From: Dendrophyllia cribrosa | Taxonomy: Eukaryota; Cnidaria; Anthozoa; Scleractinia; Dendrophylliidae | Direction: 5' to 3' | NCBI GenBank assembly: GCA_024195265.1 | Contig: JAJLRJ010000005.1 | Coordinates: 44,328,587-44,392,586, forward strand | Length of the DNA stretch: 64,000 nt | Shown: piece by piece, positions 31,821 to 40,590 of the stretch | Layout of the letters: each line of letters begins with the position of its first letter | How positions within the stretch are numbered: the first letter of the stretch is position 1 | Made by a program: the position numbers and the translations under genes | Notes under the pieces: model-generated | What the model was told of the DNA's origin: nothing | The model's input: the letters and a program-made list of their open reading frames with translations, nothing else | The model's database searches: none

Positions 31821-33071
31821 ATGGCGGTGCAACCGAATCTACTTCCATCTCACAGTGAAAAGACGCTGGGCGCCATGAAGGCAGAGCGAACCGTCAAGCG
31901 CATCACATTTAACCCATCTGAGGCCAACCCCGGCGAGACACTGTACGTCTCGGTGCCCAAGCTGGGCGAGCACGATGTCATTGTGTCCGACTCACTTGCA
32001 CTGGTGTTAAACATCAACCTAGCCGGCGGCCACGCTAACAATTATCTCGTGCAAAATGTTTCTCGGGCCCTGGTGGACAGGTTCGTTGTAAAGTTTGCCG
32101 CCACCACTGTCCAGGACACGGTTGGGTACGACAGCTACAAGATCTTCGAGGACTTATTCAAATCAATCGATGAGCGGGACAACATGCTTATGGAGGGCAT
32201 CCAGAGTGTCGATTTGTGTAAGATTCGCTCTGGTTCTGGCGACAAGAAGACCTCCAGCGTGGATGCAGAGAACAAGCTGGAGACAATATACAAGAATAAG
32301 TATCGCATCAAACTGGATCACCAAATCTTAACTGATCACGGGATCATATACCCTCAAGCTCTGTATAACGATCTGGTCTTCGAACTAACCCTCGCCCCCG
32401 CAAACCAAGTTGTTCGTGGCTCAGACGTAAGCAAGCTCGTATACAAGTTTGAAAACATCCAGCTGGAGTATGAGAAGATCAGAAGTAAGACTCTGGCCGA
32501 CGAAGCAACAAGCGCTTACACTAGCGGTAAGGAGTTCGCTTATGACCTCGTAATGCGAGATCGGGTGCATCCCTTCACAAAAGGCGTTGACACTCGGATG
32601 AATCTTCGGGTTAACCCACAGCGCCGGTCTCTCAAAGGCATCCTCTTGCTGTTCATCAATCCCTATGTAGCGGGTGCCAGGGACTCTGAGAGCTATTTCA
32701 ACCCCGACATCACCAAAGTGAAGGTCACAGTCAACGGGGTCCCAAACAGGATCTACAACGAGGGCATCAGTGGTACTGACATGTGGAGAGAGATAACCCG
32801 GCATTTTACCCCACACACGGACGGCAGGCCCAACATGAACTTAACCAAATATCTCACAGGCAACAAGTTTGGTCTCTGGATTGACCTGCGGTCCATGGCC
32901 GACACAGCCCTGCACGGCAACGGCCAACGGCTCGTCAACACACAGGATGGAGTGCAACTCGAGATCGAACGAGACGGCAAAGGCTCGGGAAACGCACTCT
33001 GCCACATCTTCACCATCTCAGACTCACGGATGGACATCATGGACAAGCAGCTGTATTCTGTACAGTACTAG
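31821..33071 (+). CDS. Candidate double-jelly-roll major capsid protein (416 aa)
   Basis: The protein is complete and uninterrupted. The N-terminal third contains the sequence pattern I associate with the hexon-like major capsid proteins of Polintons/adintoviruses: an FNPSEANPGETLYVSVPKL stretch, then NNYLVQNVSRALVDRFVVKF, a DTVGYDSYKIFEDLF stretch and an ERDNMLMEGIQS segment. Beta-strand-rich character continues to the end, with NPQRRSLKGILLLF in the second half and QLEIERDGKGSGN near the C terminus. No signal peptide or membrane helix. The gene is followed 127 bp later by the packaging ATPase, the usual partner of such capsid proteins. At 416 aa it is at the short end for this fold; a fold prediction would settle the assignment. 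Confidence 0.65.
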   Translation: MAVQPNLLPSHSEKTLGAMKAERTVKRITFNPSEANPGETLYVSVPKLGEHDVIVSDSLALVLNINLAGGHANNYLVQNVSRALVDRFVVKFAATTVQDTVGYDSYKIFEDLFKSIDERDNMLMEGIQSVDLCKIRSGSGDKKTSSVDAENKLETIYKNKYRIKLDHQILTDHGIIYPQALYNDLVFELTLAPANQVVRGSDVSKLVYKFENIQLEYEKIRSKTLADEATSAYTSGKEFAYDLVMRDRVHPFTKGVDTRMNLRVNPQRRSLKGILLLFINPYVAGARDSESYFNPDITKVKVTVNGVPNRIYNEGISGTDMWREITRHFTPHTDGRPNMNLTKYLTGNKFGLWIDLRSMADTALHGNGQRLVNTQDGVQLEIERDGKGSGNALCHIFTISDSRMDIMDKQLYSVQY

Positions 33072-33198
33072 ACACACACGCAACGTGCAACGCACAAGCA
33101 CACACACGCACAACACGCAACGCATACACACTCAACACACGAACAACACACGCACAACACACGTACAATACACGTACATATTATATACCCGCAATCCC
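33072..33198. repeat. ACAC-rich spacer with promoter motif
   Basis: Low-complexity CA-rich DNA between capsid and ATPase genes, ending with the promoter motif CATATTATATACCC at 33,177-33,190, 8 nt before the ATPase ATG. Confidence 0.6.
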
Positions 33199-33958
33199 AT
33201 GTCCAGCCCCATGGCCACAAACAACAAGATCAACTTCTATGCCAAGCCGGCTGCCCTGTCATCTACCAGAACTCTATCGCACAATGAAATACTAAGACTT
33301 CTGGCAAAGGCCCCCTCCCCACCAGTTTACAAACCAACTAATATAGCGGCTGGTTATGGACCCAAGAAAGCTGCCATTCAACGCACTAATCGTGGGCCCC
33401 ACTAACTCTGGCAAGACACAGTATCTTCTCTCCCAACTGCGAGGCCCCTTTAGGGGTTGTTTTGATTACATCGTTTTATTCTGCCGCACATTTGTCAAGA
33501 ACAAGACATACGATGGCTTCGTGGACCGCGATCCGAACATCTTCGTGATTGTCTGCCAGCAGCATGAGATTGAAGCCTGGTTGAAGCTGGCGAGCTTCTT
33601 TTTCACATGCACCAACACTTTATTCATTCTCGACGACTGCGCCGCCTCCAAAGATGTCAAAGGCCGCACGAGTCAGCTGGTCAATCTGGGGTTCAGCGCA
33701 AGGCATGACGGCATATCCGTGTGGGTCTTGACCCAGCAGATCACCAGCATTGCCAAGCCATATCGTGATAAAATTGCTGCGATCGTGCTCTTTTACACGC
33801 CCTCCAGCAAGACCACCAAGGCCATCTTCGAAGACTATGCCGGCGAGCTCTCCCATGAGGAGTACAAAGAGCTTATTGCAAGGCTCAAATCCCGCAAGTT
33901 CTCCCACCTGGTTTTCTCTCTTAGACACCCGTATGGAATTGAGTACAGGCACACATAG
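33199..33958 (+). pseudogene. Polinton genome-packaging ATPase (FtsK/HerA-A32 type), frameshifted
   Basis: The predicted start at 33,199 follows the promoter motif and reads about 56 residues (N-terminal KINFYAKPAAL, SHNEILRLL). At about 33,362-33,372 the coding sense shifts by one base. The second frame carries the ATPase core to 33,958: Walker A GPTNSGKT about ten residues after the shift, Walker B LFILDDC, and a QQITSIAK segment that fits the sensor region. Family: A32-like packaging ATPases that pump DNA into icosahedral capsids. The shift lies just before the P-loop, so a full-length product would need ribosomal frameshifting; initiation at the ATG at 33,356 would give a 200-residue protein that retains both Walker motifs. 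A single base error in the assembly is an alternative. Confidence 0.8.
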
Positions 33959-34052
33959 GCACCCCACGCACAAACACACACAGCCACACACAGCCACACA
34001 AATATTTAAACGCACACAAATATATAAATATTTAAACACATATGTATACCCG
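33959..34052. promoter_or_regulatory. Spacer with CATATGTATACCC promoter motif
   Basis: CA-rich spacer. The motif CATATGTATACCC occupies 34,039-34,051 and ends one base before the ATG at 34,053. Confidence 0.6.
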
Positions 34053-34667
34053 ATGATGGCTGCTGAAGACCAGACCGAATTGAATAATGTCTTGCAGATG
34101 CTGGAGGCCACCCCTGGTACTGCGCCTCCCACAGGGCTAATTGGTGACAATAGCATTCCTGCCAAACGTGAGAGTCTTGCAATCCTTGTTTCAACTGGCA
34201 AGGCCAAAGAAGCTATCGGCGTGCAGCTCACACACGATCATGTGGCGCGGTTGTCAGACAAGGACGTCGAGAAGTACTGCAAAAGGTACGAGGCCTACGT
34301 CGGCAACAAGACGACCGAATCCCTAATTGATTCAGCCATCACGCTCGTGACCAAAGGCGTTGGTATGGTGGTCCCGATTGATGATGTGGCGGAGTTGCAG
34401 CAAGACCTCAAGAAGAACTACATCATCAACCAGGAGCTGGCAAAGCTTGCTGGGGGTCTTGCCCTGCGGTGCGGGCGATGGCTGGCGCTTGCCAATGCTG
34501 CTCTCATCACAACAAACCGCATCAAGTTTGAACGAGATACTGACAAGGCGGACTTAATTGTTTTAGAAGCTCCACCCACACATCCAACCAGAGACAGCGA
34601 GGGTTACCCACTTGAGGGCTTTGATGAAGTTGGGCTGGGACCTTTGCTGACCTCGCAGGAACCTTGA
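34053..34667 (+). CDS. Uncharacterised Polinton protein (204 aa)
   Basis: Start chosen at the first of two adjacent ATGs (34,053 and 34,056), placed immediately after the promoter motif; the frame is open far upstream over the ATPase gene, which is only overlap noise. The product is mostly alpha-helical in appearance: a Thr/Pro-rich N terminus, a SDKDVEKYCKRYEAY segment, a hydrophobic ITLVTKGVGMVVPI segment around residues 100-115, and an AGGLALRCGRWLALANAALITT stretch near residue 140 that could be a buried or membrane-interacting helix. No catalytic motif is recognised. Its place directly after the packaging ATPase suggests a virion or morphogenesis role, but this is inference only. Confidence 0.65.
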   Translation: MMAAEDQTELNNVLQMLEATPGTAPPTGLIGDNSIPAKRESLAILVSTGKAKEAIGVQLTHDHVARLSDKDVEKYCKRYEAYVGNKTTESLIDSAITLVTKGVGMVVPIDDVAELQQDLKKNYIINQELAKLAGGLALRCGRWLALANAALITTNRIKFERDTDKADLIVLEAPPTHPTRDSEGYPLEGFDEVGLGPLLTSQEP

Positions 34668-34728
34668 AGGAACCTGGCTGGAACCTGGCTGGAACCTGGC
34701 AGCAACCTGGTTGGAACCTGGCAGCACG
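34668..34728. repeat. Short GGAACCTGGCT tandem repeat
   Basis: Five to six 10-11 bp units of the type GGAACCTGGCT follow the stop codon of the preceding gene. Function unknown. Confidence 0.7.
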
Positions 34729-34792
34729 CACACTTATCAAATCTTGTCAGCAAACCTGGCATCACACTTATCACAAGATAAATTTAAAAAAT

Positions 34793-34805
34793 CATATATA
34801 TACCC
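34793..34805 (+). promoter_or_regulatory. CATATATATACCC promoter motif
   Basis: Exact motif ending 3 nt before the ATG at 34,809, preceded by an A/T-rich AAATTTAAAAAAT tract. Confidence 0.65.
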
Positions 34806-34808
34806 ACG

Positions 34809-35270
34809 ATGGCCACACCACTCGAGACGGCCCCTGAAGAAACTCAAACTCCAACTCCAACTCCAACACCTGCACGTGTTACCTCAGAGGTCCCGAAAAC
34901 AAAGCCCGCAACAGAAAAGAACCCCGGCCGCGTTGCTTCTGGCAAAAGGCTAGCAGAACGCAACCGCCTGGCCCGTGAAGCAAAGAAAAAGGCCGAAGCA
35001 CAAAAGCCTGCACCATCAACAAGTGAAAACAATTCTGCAACAAGTGGCGCAACAAGTGACACAACAAGTGACAGCAACAGCAACTCAATCATTTATATTC
35101 TGGGGGTTGCAGGGTTGGTTGTATCTGCTGCTGGTGTTTATTACCAACGCGAAGCCATAATGCAAAGGCTTGGACGTAAATCTAACACACCAGCAACACC
35201 AGCAAACACACCACCAGCAAACACACCCGCTGCAACACCCCCATCTCGAATTCCGAAGACAAGGGATTAA
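34809..35270 (+). CDS. Small single-pass membrane protein of the Polinton (153 aa)
   Basis: N-terminal ~30 residues are Thr/Pro/Glu-rich. Residues about 40-70 are strongly basic (KRLAERNRLAREAKKKAE), followed by a Ser/Thr/Asn-rich linker. One membrane helix (about 94-110, IIYILGVAGLVVSAAGVYY) precedes a basic and Pro/Thr-rich tail. There is no signal peptide, so it is probably tail-region anchored. The basic segment could bind DNA and the helix a membrane, as expected for a virion core or membrane protein, but no family was recognised. Confidence 0.65.
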   Translation: MATPLETAPEETQTPTPTPTPARVTSEVPKTKPATEKNPGRVASGKRLAERNRLAREAKKKAEAQKPAPSTSENNSATSGATSDTTSDSNSNSIIYILGVAGLVVSAAGVYYQREAIMQRLGRKSNTPATPANTPPANTPAATPPSRIPKTRD

Positions 35271-35288
35271 AAAAATGGAATAAAAAAT

Positions 35289-35298
35289 CATATATACC
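35289..35298 (+). promoter_or_regulatory. CATATATACC promoter motif
   Basis: Ends 5 nt before the ATG at 35,304 and is preceded by AAAAAAT. Confidence 0.6.
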
Positions 35299-35303
35299 GC
35301 ACC

Positions 35304-35531
35304 ATGGAATTTTTACAGGGGATGATGACTGGTGCTGCAATCGGAGGCGTGTTTCGTTTTTGGGCTGGATGTACCGTGACCGCCGTTGAAACTATTTACA
35401 GATTGGCAATAAACAGACACAGCAAGCCAGAGCCCGAGACCGAGTCCGAGGCCGAGTCCGAGCCTGAGTCCGAGCCTGAGCCCGAGGAACCCCAATGTCG
35501 ATGCCTAGTCAGACGCCGAGTCCGAGTCTAA
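35304..35531 (+). CDS. Small acidic-repeat Polinton protein (75 aa)
   Basis: A hydrophobic, Gly/Ala-rich N terminus of about 33 residues (MMTGAAIGGVFRFWAG) is followed by a Pro/Glu/Ser repeat (PEPETESEAESEPESEPEPE) and a short Cys/Arg-rich tail. The repeat is encoded by 6-bp CCGAGT-like units, so its length may vary. The start is supported by the promoter motif. Product may be membrane-associated. Function unknown. Confidence 0.55.
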   Translation: MEFLQGMMTGAAIGGVFRFWAGCTVTAVETIYRLAINRHSKPEPETESEAESEPESEPEPEEPQCRCLVRRRVRV

Positions 35532-35549
35532 GTCAGAAAAATAAAAAAT

Positions 35550-35560
35550 CATATGTATAC
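35550..35560 (+). promoter_or_regulatory. CATATGTATAC promoter motif
   Basis: Ends 12 nt before the ATG at 35,573 and is preceded by an A-rich tract (AAATAAAAAAT). Confidence 0.6.
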
Positions 35561-35572
35561 TGCACACAAACC

Positions 35573-35794
35573 ATGTCTGACAACAAGCTTGTGAAGTCTA
35601 TCCTCGACGCCGCAACAATCACTGGCCTTGTCGCTGGTATTGGTTGGATTTGGAAAAAGACCATCAAAGAAAACTTCACTGCCGACCCCAGTGCAAGCTT
35701 AATGAACTACGTCAAGTTCACAGCCGTCATGGCTGGCAGCATCGCGCTGAAGAAATATCTCGAGGATCAGAAAATCCTCCCAGACAACATGTAA
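35573..35794 (+). CDS. Small hydrophobic Polinton protein (73 aa)
   Basis: I start at MSDNKLVKS rather than at the upstream in-frame ATG at 35,495, because the promoter motif lies between. Two moderately hydrophobic helices are visible (about residues 12-27, AATITGLVAGIGWIWKK, and 45-57, YVKFTAVMAGSIALKK), each ending in lysines, as in a small two-helix membrane protein. Function unknown; lies in a run of four small genes with the same promoter motif. Confidence 0.6.
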   Translation: MSDNKLVKSILDAATITGLVAGIGWIWKKTIKENFTADPSASLMNYVKFTAVMAGSIALKKYLEDQKILPDNM

Positions 35795-35861
35795 ATCTGA
35801 CAGCATCACACCAACAACATCACACACCATCACACCAGCAACACACCAACATTGTAAAAAA

Positions 35862-35872
35862 CATATGTATAC
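35862..35872 (+). promoter_or_regulatory. CATATGTATAC promoter motif
   Basis: Ends 11 nt before the ATG at 35,884; preceded by TGTAAAAAA. Confidence 0.6.
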
Positions 35873-35883
35873 ACACGACCACA

Positions 35884-36321
35884 ATGGCTTCGATTGCAAT
35901 AATGGCCCTTGGCGCTGTTCTTAATGCGGCAGCTTTCACTGGTGGCAATTATCTCGCGAAATATCTGTCTGGTGATAACGGGAAGGCAGCAATGGAGGAG
36001 AAAATCCGGCATGACCACGCCCTGGAACAATACCAAGCGGCTTACGCCAAATACCAGAAGGACCGCACCAAGCTCCTCGACTGGATTGCAGCCAACGATT
36101 GGATTAAACACCAAGCTAGCAAAAACTTCCAAACCACCGACCAAGCCCTGGCCTTGTATAACCAGATGCACCAAACACAACCAGATAAACAAATCAAAGA
36201 CTACAAAGAGCCTGTCTTCTCGGACTTCTACAAGCCCAGCCCACAACAACAGACTGGTGAACTTGCGTTAATTGGAGGCACCCTGCTTGCGGGTGGGTAT
36301 GCGGCTTATCGCTTTCTTTAA
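35884..36321 (+). CDS. Polinton protein with terminal hydrophobic segments (145 aa)
   Basis: The start at 35,884 follows the promoter motif. An N-terminal hydrophobic segment (AIMALGAVLNAAAFTGG) is followed by a Lys/Gln/Tyr-rich helical middle (residues about 35-115, including HALEQYQAAYAKYQKD), and a second hydrophobic segment near the C terminus (ELALIGGTLLAGGYAAYRFL). Hydrophobic segments at both ends suggest a hairpin membrane protein or a membrane-active virion peptide. No family was recognised. Confidence 0.65.
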   Translation: MASIAIMALGAVLNAAAFTGGNYLAKYLSGDNGKAAMEEKIRHDHALEQYQAAYAKYQKDRTKLLDWIAANDWIKHQASKNFQTTDQALALYNQMHQTQPDKQIKDYKEPVFSDFYKPSPQQQTGELALIGGTLLAGGYAAYRFL

Positions 36322-36341
36322 TTTTAAAAAAATTTAAAACC

Positions 36342-36353
36342 CATATATATACC
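36342..36353 (+). promoter_or_regulatory. CATATATATACC promoter motif
   Basis: Ends 3 nt before the ATG at 36,357; preceded by an A-rich AAAAAAATTTAAAAC tract. Confidence 0.65.
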
Positions 36354-36356
36354 ACC

Positions 36357-36617
36357 ATGAATTCCCCAGCAATCTCCCAGCTGCCGCATGAGGAAAGACG
36401 AAACCGGCTGGACTTACGCATTGCTCGCAAGATGGGCAAAGAAAACATCGAAGAAACGATGGGGCACTATGATGAAAAGATTGAAAGAAATGTAAAGATT
36501 GCAAAGGACGAAAACATGACTCGATTGAAAAAACACAACGCTATCAAAGCTTTACAATCAGATACAGCTGTCCGTGGCTATCTCTTTGAACTGCTGGAGA
36601 AAGCAAATGAGCTTTAA
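36357..36617 (+). CDS. Small charged helical Polinton protein (86 aa)
   Basis: A fully charged, probably all-helical protein (ERRNRLDLRIARKMGKENIE; MTRLKKHNAIKALQSD) with no membrane segment. The start is supported by the motif 3 nt upstream. It ends 19 bp before the likely integrase start, so the two are tightly packed. A second ATG at 36,607 overlaps its stop codon and would extend the integrase by ten residues. Function unknown. Confidence 0.6.
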   Translation: MNSPAISQLPHEERRNRLDLRIARKMGKENIEETMGHYDEKIERNVKIAKDENMTRLKKHNAIKALQSDTAVRGYLFELLEKANEL

Positions 36618-37289
36618 ACTTTCAATCCATAAATATATGGAGGCCAAATTATCAAAGATCTATTACAGCCCGAAAGGCTACTGGAAAGGTCTTGCCGCTG
36701 TCAAAAAACTAGCTGCAGCGGCCAAGGTCTCTGACGATGTCGCAAAGAAATGGCTGATCAAACAAGCCCTTTGGCAAGTTTACCTCCCGGCGCCACGCCA
36801 TATCCCCGGCCCAAGTTTGATGTCTCATCACCCAATGCAGTGCATCAAGCAGATCTTCTCTTCCTGCCACACGACAAACTTCCTCGTGGGAGAAAGGTGT
36901 ACAAATACGCATTAACCCTTGTGGATGTGGCTAGCCGTTACAAAGCAGCAGAGCCCTTAACTTCGAAAGAGTCTGAAGAAGTGGCTAAAGCATTTGCACG
37001 GATTTATAGACGAGGGCCTTTGAAGTGGCCTCAACTCTTGCAAGTTGACCCTAGGAAAGAGTTTATGGGGGCTGTGACAAAGGCCATGGAAAACAACAAA
37101 ACGACCATTCGTCGCGGGAGGGTTGATATCCACAGAGACCAAGCAATTGTGGAGAGATTCAATCGCACCCTGGCTGAAAGGCTGTTTGGTTATCAGTATG
37201 CCGTTGAAATGAATATGCCCTCTAGTTGTTCGACTGCTTGGGTTAAAAGACTGTCAGAGGTTGTCTCTGCCTTGAACAATGAACCAAAT

Positions 37290-40198
37290 GTCAACCATAA
37301 AAACATTGTTTGTGGAATAATTTATCGCCAACACAATTCTCCCGATTGTTTCCTAACGTATCTAGATAAGACAATAGAACAAATGGTGTCAGATAACAAG
37401 GACGTTTACATCATGGGTGATTTTAATATAGATCTACTCAAAAGTGAATCATCTCAAATACGCCAGGATTTTTTGCTCTCTCTTCGAAGTTGTTATCTTA
37501 TTCCAACAGTGGACAAACCGACGCGCGTTCATAGAACTTCTGCTACGTTGATTGATAACATCTTTGTTAACAATCCTAACCAAATCCTTGCTAGCGGAAA
37601 TATTATTTCTGATATTAGTGATCATTTTTCACAGTTCTGTATCACAACGTCAGCGAAAGACAAACTTCAACAAGTTAAAAATACAAAAATACGCGACTAT
37701 TCAAGATTCTCCGCTGATCGCTTTAATGATGAGTTGTCTGAGGTTGACTGGAATCGAATAATTGCAAATGGAACAAATTGTGTAAACAAACTGTTTTCAT
37801 CGTTTTACAATAAGTACAATACAATTGTTAACAAACACGCCCCCATGAAAAAACTATCGAATCACAAAGTAAAGCAGCTATCTAAACCCTGGATAACTAA
37901 TGGAATTATGGCGGCGATTAAGGTTAAAAATAAATTATATGCATCTGGAGATGAAGTTAGGTACAAACACTATAGAAATAAAATTTGTACACTGATACGC
38001 TTAAGCAAAAGAAAATATTATGATACGTTTTTCGAAAATCATATAGCCAACATGAAAAAAACCTGGCAAGGAATTAATGAACTTTTACACAGAAGGAAAA
38101 AAAATTTAAAAGTCATATCTGCGCTTAAGGATTTTAATGATCGTAACAAAATTGTTAAAGACAGTTCGCGGATACCTAACATTATTAATGAACACTTTGC
38201 AACGGTCGGAAACAGACTTGCTAATAAGCTGCCCATTCCCCAAAAACATCATCTAGACTATGTTGATAAGTGCAAATCTTCAACTTCATCCTTCTTCTTC
38301 CAACCTGTCTTACCCGAAGAAGTATGGTCAGAAATATTACTTGTACCAAATGATAAATCCTATGGCTTATACTCCTCACCTACCAAATTACTGAAATGTT
38401 CAAGTGCCGTCATAGCTCCTGTTCTCACAGAGATACTTAATACATCTATCAGATTAGGGACTTATCCATCAAAGCTCAAAATTGCTAAAATTACGCCAGT
38501 ATTTAAGAGTGGTGATGATACGGACGCAAACAACTACAGACCTATCTCTTTACTTTCTAATTTTAATAGAGTATTTGAGAAAATAATCTACAACAGATTG
38601 ATGAGATATGTAAAGAAACACGAACTTTTATATTCCTCACAATACGGCTTTCGTAAGGAGCATTCAACCCAACACGCAATACTGGACATTGTTAATGATA
38701 TACAGACAAACATGAATCAGCGATTAATATCTTGTGGAGTATTCATTGATCTTAAAAAAGCCTTTGACACCGTCGATCACGATATTTTGCTTGATAAGCT
38801 CAATCACTATGGCTTTCGTGGAATAATTCATGATTGGTTCTCCTCATATCTTAAAAATCGCACGCAAAGAACGCAAGTAGACCATCATATATCAGATAAA
38901 GCTGTCGTTGGATGTGGTGTTCCTCAAGGATCAATTCTTGGACCTCTGCTTTTCTTGGTATATGTCAATGATATTCACAGATGCTCGAATAAATTTAGAT
39001 TTTACCTCTTTGCAGACGATACTAACATTCTGTATGCGGACAAAAATTTGAAAGATCTTGAGTCAACTGTCAACAATGAGCTACAAAACGTTTGTAATTG
39101 GCTGACAGCCAATAAACTAACTCTTAATATTAATAAATCCAACTTTGTAATTTTCCGTCCTTATCAAAAACGTCTTGCTTACCAACCAAAACTTTGCATA
39201 TTTGATAATGAAAAGAACAAATTTGTTCATCTCGAGTCTAAAGTTTATATAAAATACCTGGGCGTTCTTATTGATCAGAATCTCTCCTGGAAATACCACA
39301 TTGATTCTATTGTTACAAAAATTAGTAAAAATATTGGACTAATTGCAAAGCTACGCCACTCTGTACCTCGACCAATACTACTCAATATCTATAAGTCACT
39401 AATTCATCCTTATTTAACCTATGGTCTTGCTGCCTGGGGTCAGGCTTGCAAGACCTATGTCAATAAAATTCTAATTCTTCAGAAAAGAGCTCTTAGATTA
39501 CTGTACTTTGCAGACTGGCATGATCATGCAATTCCTTTATTTCTCGAAGCTAACGTGCTTCCAATAACTTTTCTTTATTATGAGGCCGTATCAACCTTAA
39601 TGCATGATATCAATTATGATAAAGCCCCAATAAACATGCTCAATTTATTTCAGAAAACGTCTAATATTCACTCATACAATACACGATCGTCTACATCTGG
39701 AAAATTCTATGTTAAATGTTCCAGACTAGAAATACTAAACAATTCTTTCTCTCGGCTCGGAGTAAAGCTGTGGAATAAGATACCACGCTATATAACGGAT
39801 CTTCCTAAGAATGCTTTCAAAAAAGCTCTCCGCAAATTGCTATTCAATATTTTAGAAAAGGAGGATGACTATATTCAAATCTCCATGATTATTAATAAAG
39901 TAAGTACATAAATACACTTACTATAGTCTGAGACCACTTGTTCTTAACTCAATTAGATCACTTAACTTCTGTGTTTTTTATTCATTATTATGCGCAATCT
40001 GCAAGGCTTTTCAATAGTATAAGGTTTTTGATTTTGTAGATAACTGTATTATTCATGTACTTGTTTTGCCCCGCCCCGATTAGCGTTCCAGCTATTTGCA
40101 GGGCAAACAAATCATTCAACTCTTCCATTATTATACTAAGAATACATTGTTGTGATTGTTTGTTGTTGTTGTTGTTTGTTGTTGTTGTTGTTGTTGTA
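37290..40198 (+). mobile_element. 5'-truncated CR1/L2-like LINE inside the integrase
   Basis: About 2.9 kb inserted between the DDE core and the C-terminal domain of the integrase. It begins within the apurinic endonuclease domain (GIIYRQH, DVYIMGDFNIDLL), contains a full reverse-transcriptase domain and a 3' UTR of ~240 bp, and ends in a (TTG)n tail (about 40,148-40,198). No convincing target-site duplication is visible. Insertion junctions are estimated to within a few bases. Confidence 0.85.
37300..39911 (+). CDS. LINE endonuclease/reverse transcriptase ORF, 5'-truncated
   Basis: About 870 residues, uninterrupted. Order: remnant endonuclease (MGDFNIDLL; later LIDNIFVNN and ISDHFSQFC typical of the EN catalytic end), a linker, then the reverse transcriptase with FRKEHSTQHAI, DLKKAFDTVDHDILL, GVPQGSILGPLLFLVYVNDI and YLFADDTNILY (catalytic FADD near 39,010), a KYLGVLIDQNLSW segment, and a C-terminal LWNKIPRYITDLP ... 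FKKALRKLLF tail. The frame is continuous with the upstream integrase frame, creating a fused open frame from 36,750 to 39,911. With its 5' end gone, it cannot move by itself. The intact frame suggests a fairly young insertion. Confidence 0.85.
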
Positions 40199-40590
40199 GT
40201 AACAAGACTCACTGGCAAGAAGCCAAAGGATGCGATCAAAGAGAAAGCAATATCCTCCAAACCCGCGACTCCATATGCTAGGCCTGTGGGGGTGAATGAG
40301 AAGAAGCTCCCTCCCCGGGTGAGTGTGAGATATCTTTATTATCCCGGTGAGCTTGAGGGTGGTGGGAGGCGTGCGACTGATCCGATCTGGTCTTTGAAGG
40401 TCTTTAACGTTGAGAGAGTTGCCACCAAGCCGAATGAGCCAGTCGTATATTACCTTTACGATGGGCCCAAGAGAGGGTTTGTTCGTGAGGAGTTGATGGT
40501 TGTGCCGCCGGGCACTCAGTTGCCCCCAGCCGGGCTCTAGCGCGTGTCTTTGTGCCCGTATGCCAGTGTGTGGACACCATCATCCTTTAT

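Larger units (their letters stand above)
36637..40540 (+). pseudogene. Polinton integrase (rve, DDE), frameshifted and split by a LINE
   Basis: Start at 36,637 is chosen because the weak motif CATAAATAT lies directly upstream. The first ~57 residues (IYYSPKGYWKGLAAVKKL, VAKKWLIKQALWQVYL) are in one frame, and the sense then moves to another frame near 36,790-36,820, so one indel is present. The retroviral-type integrase core follows with all three catalytic acids: D in HQADLLFLP, D in LQVDPRKEF, and E in IVERFNRTLAERLF, the last two separated by 34 residues. At about 37,290 the gene is interrupted by a LINE. The C-terminal ~110 residues (TRLTGKKPKDAI ... VSVRYLYYPGEL ... REELMVVPPG) resume at about 40,199 and end at 40,540. 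Such integrases join the linear element to host DNA with ~6-bp target duplications. Inactive here. Confidence 0.8.

Noticed and set aside
32869..33405. 178-residue frame overlapping the capsid end and ATPase start
   Set aside because: Only its part after 33,199 is the N terminus of the ATPase; the remainder is an out-of-frame shadow of the capsid gene and a CA-rich spacer.
28418..36617. Adenain-like cysteine protease expected in a Polinton
   Set aside because: I looked for His-Asp-Cys protease-like patterns in the unassigned proteins and found none convincing; it may lie in the lost left end.
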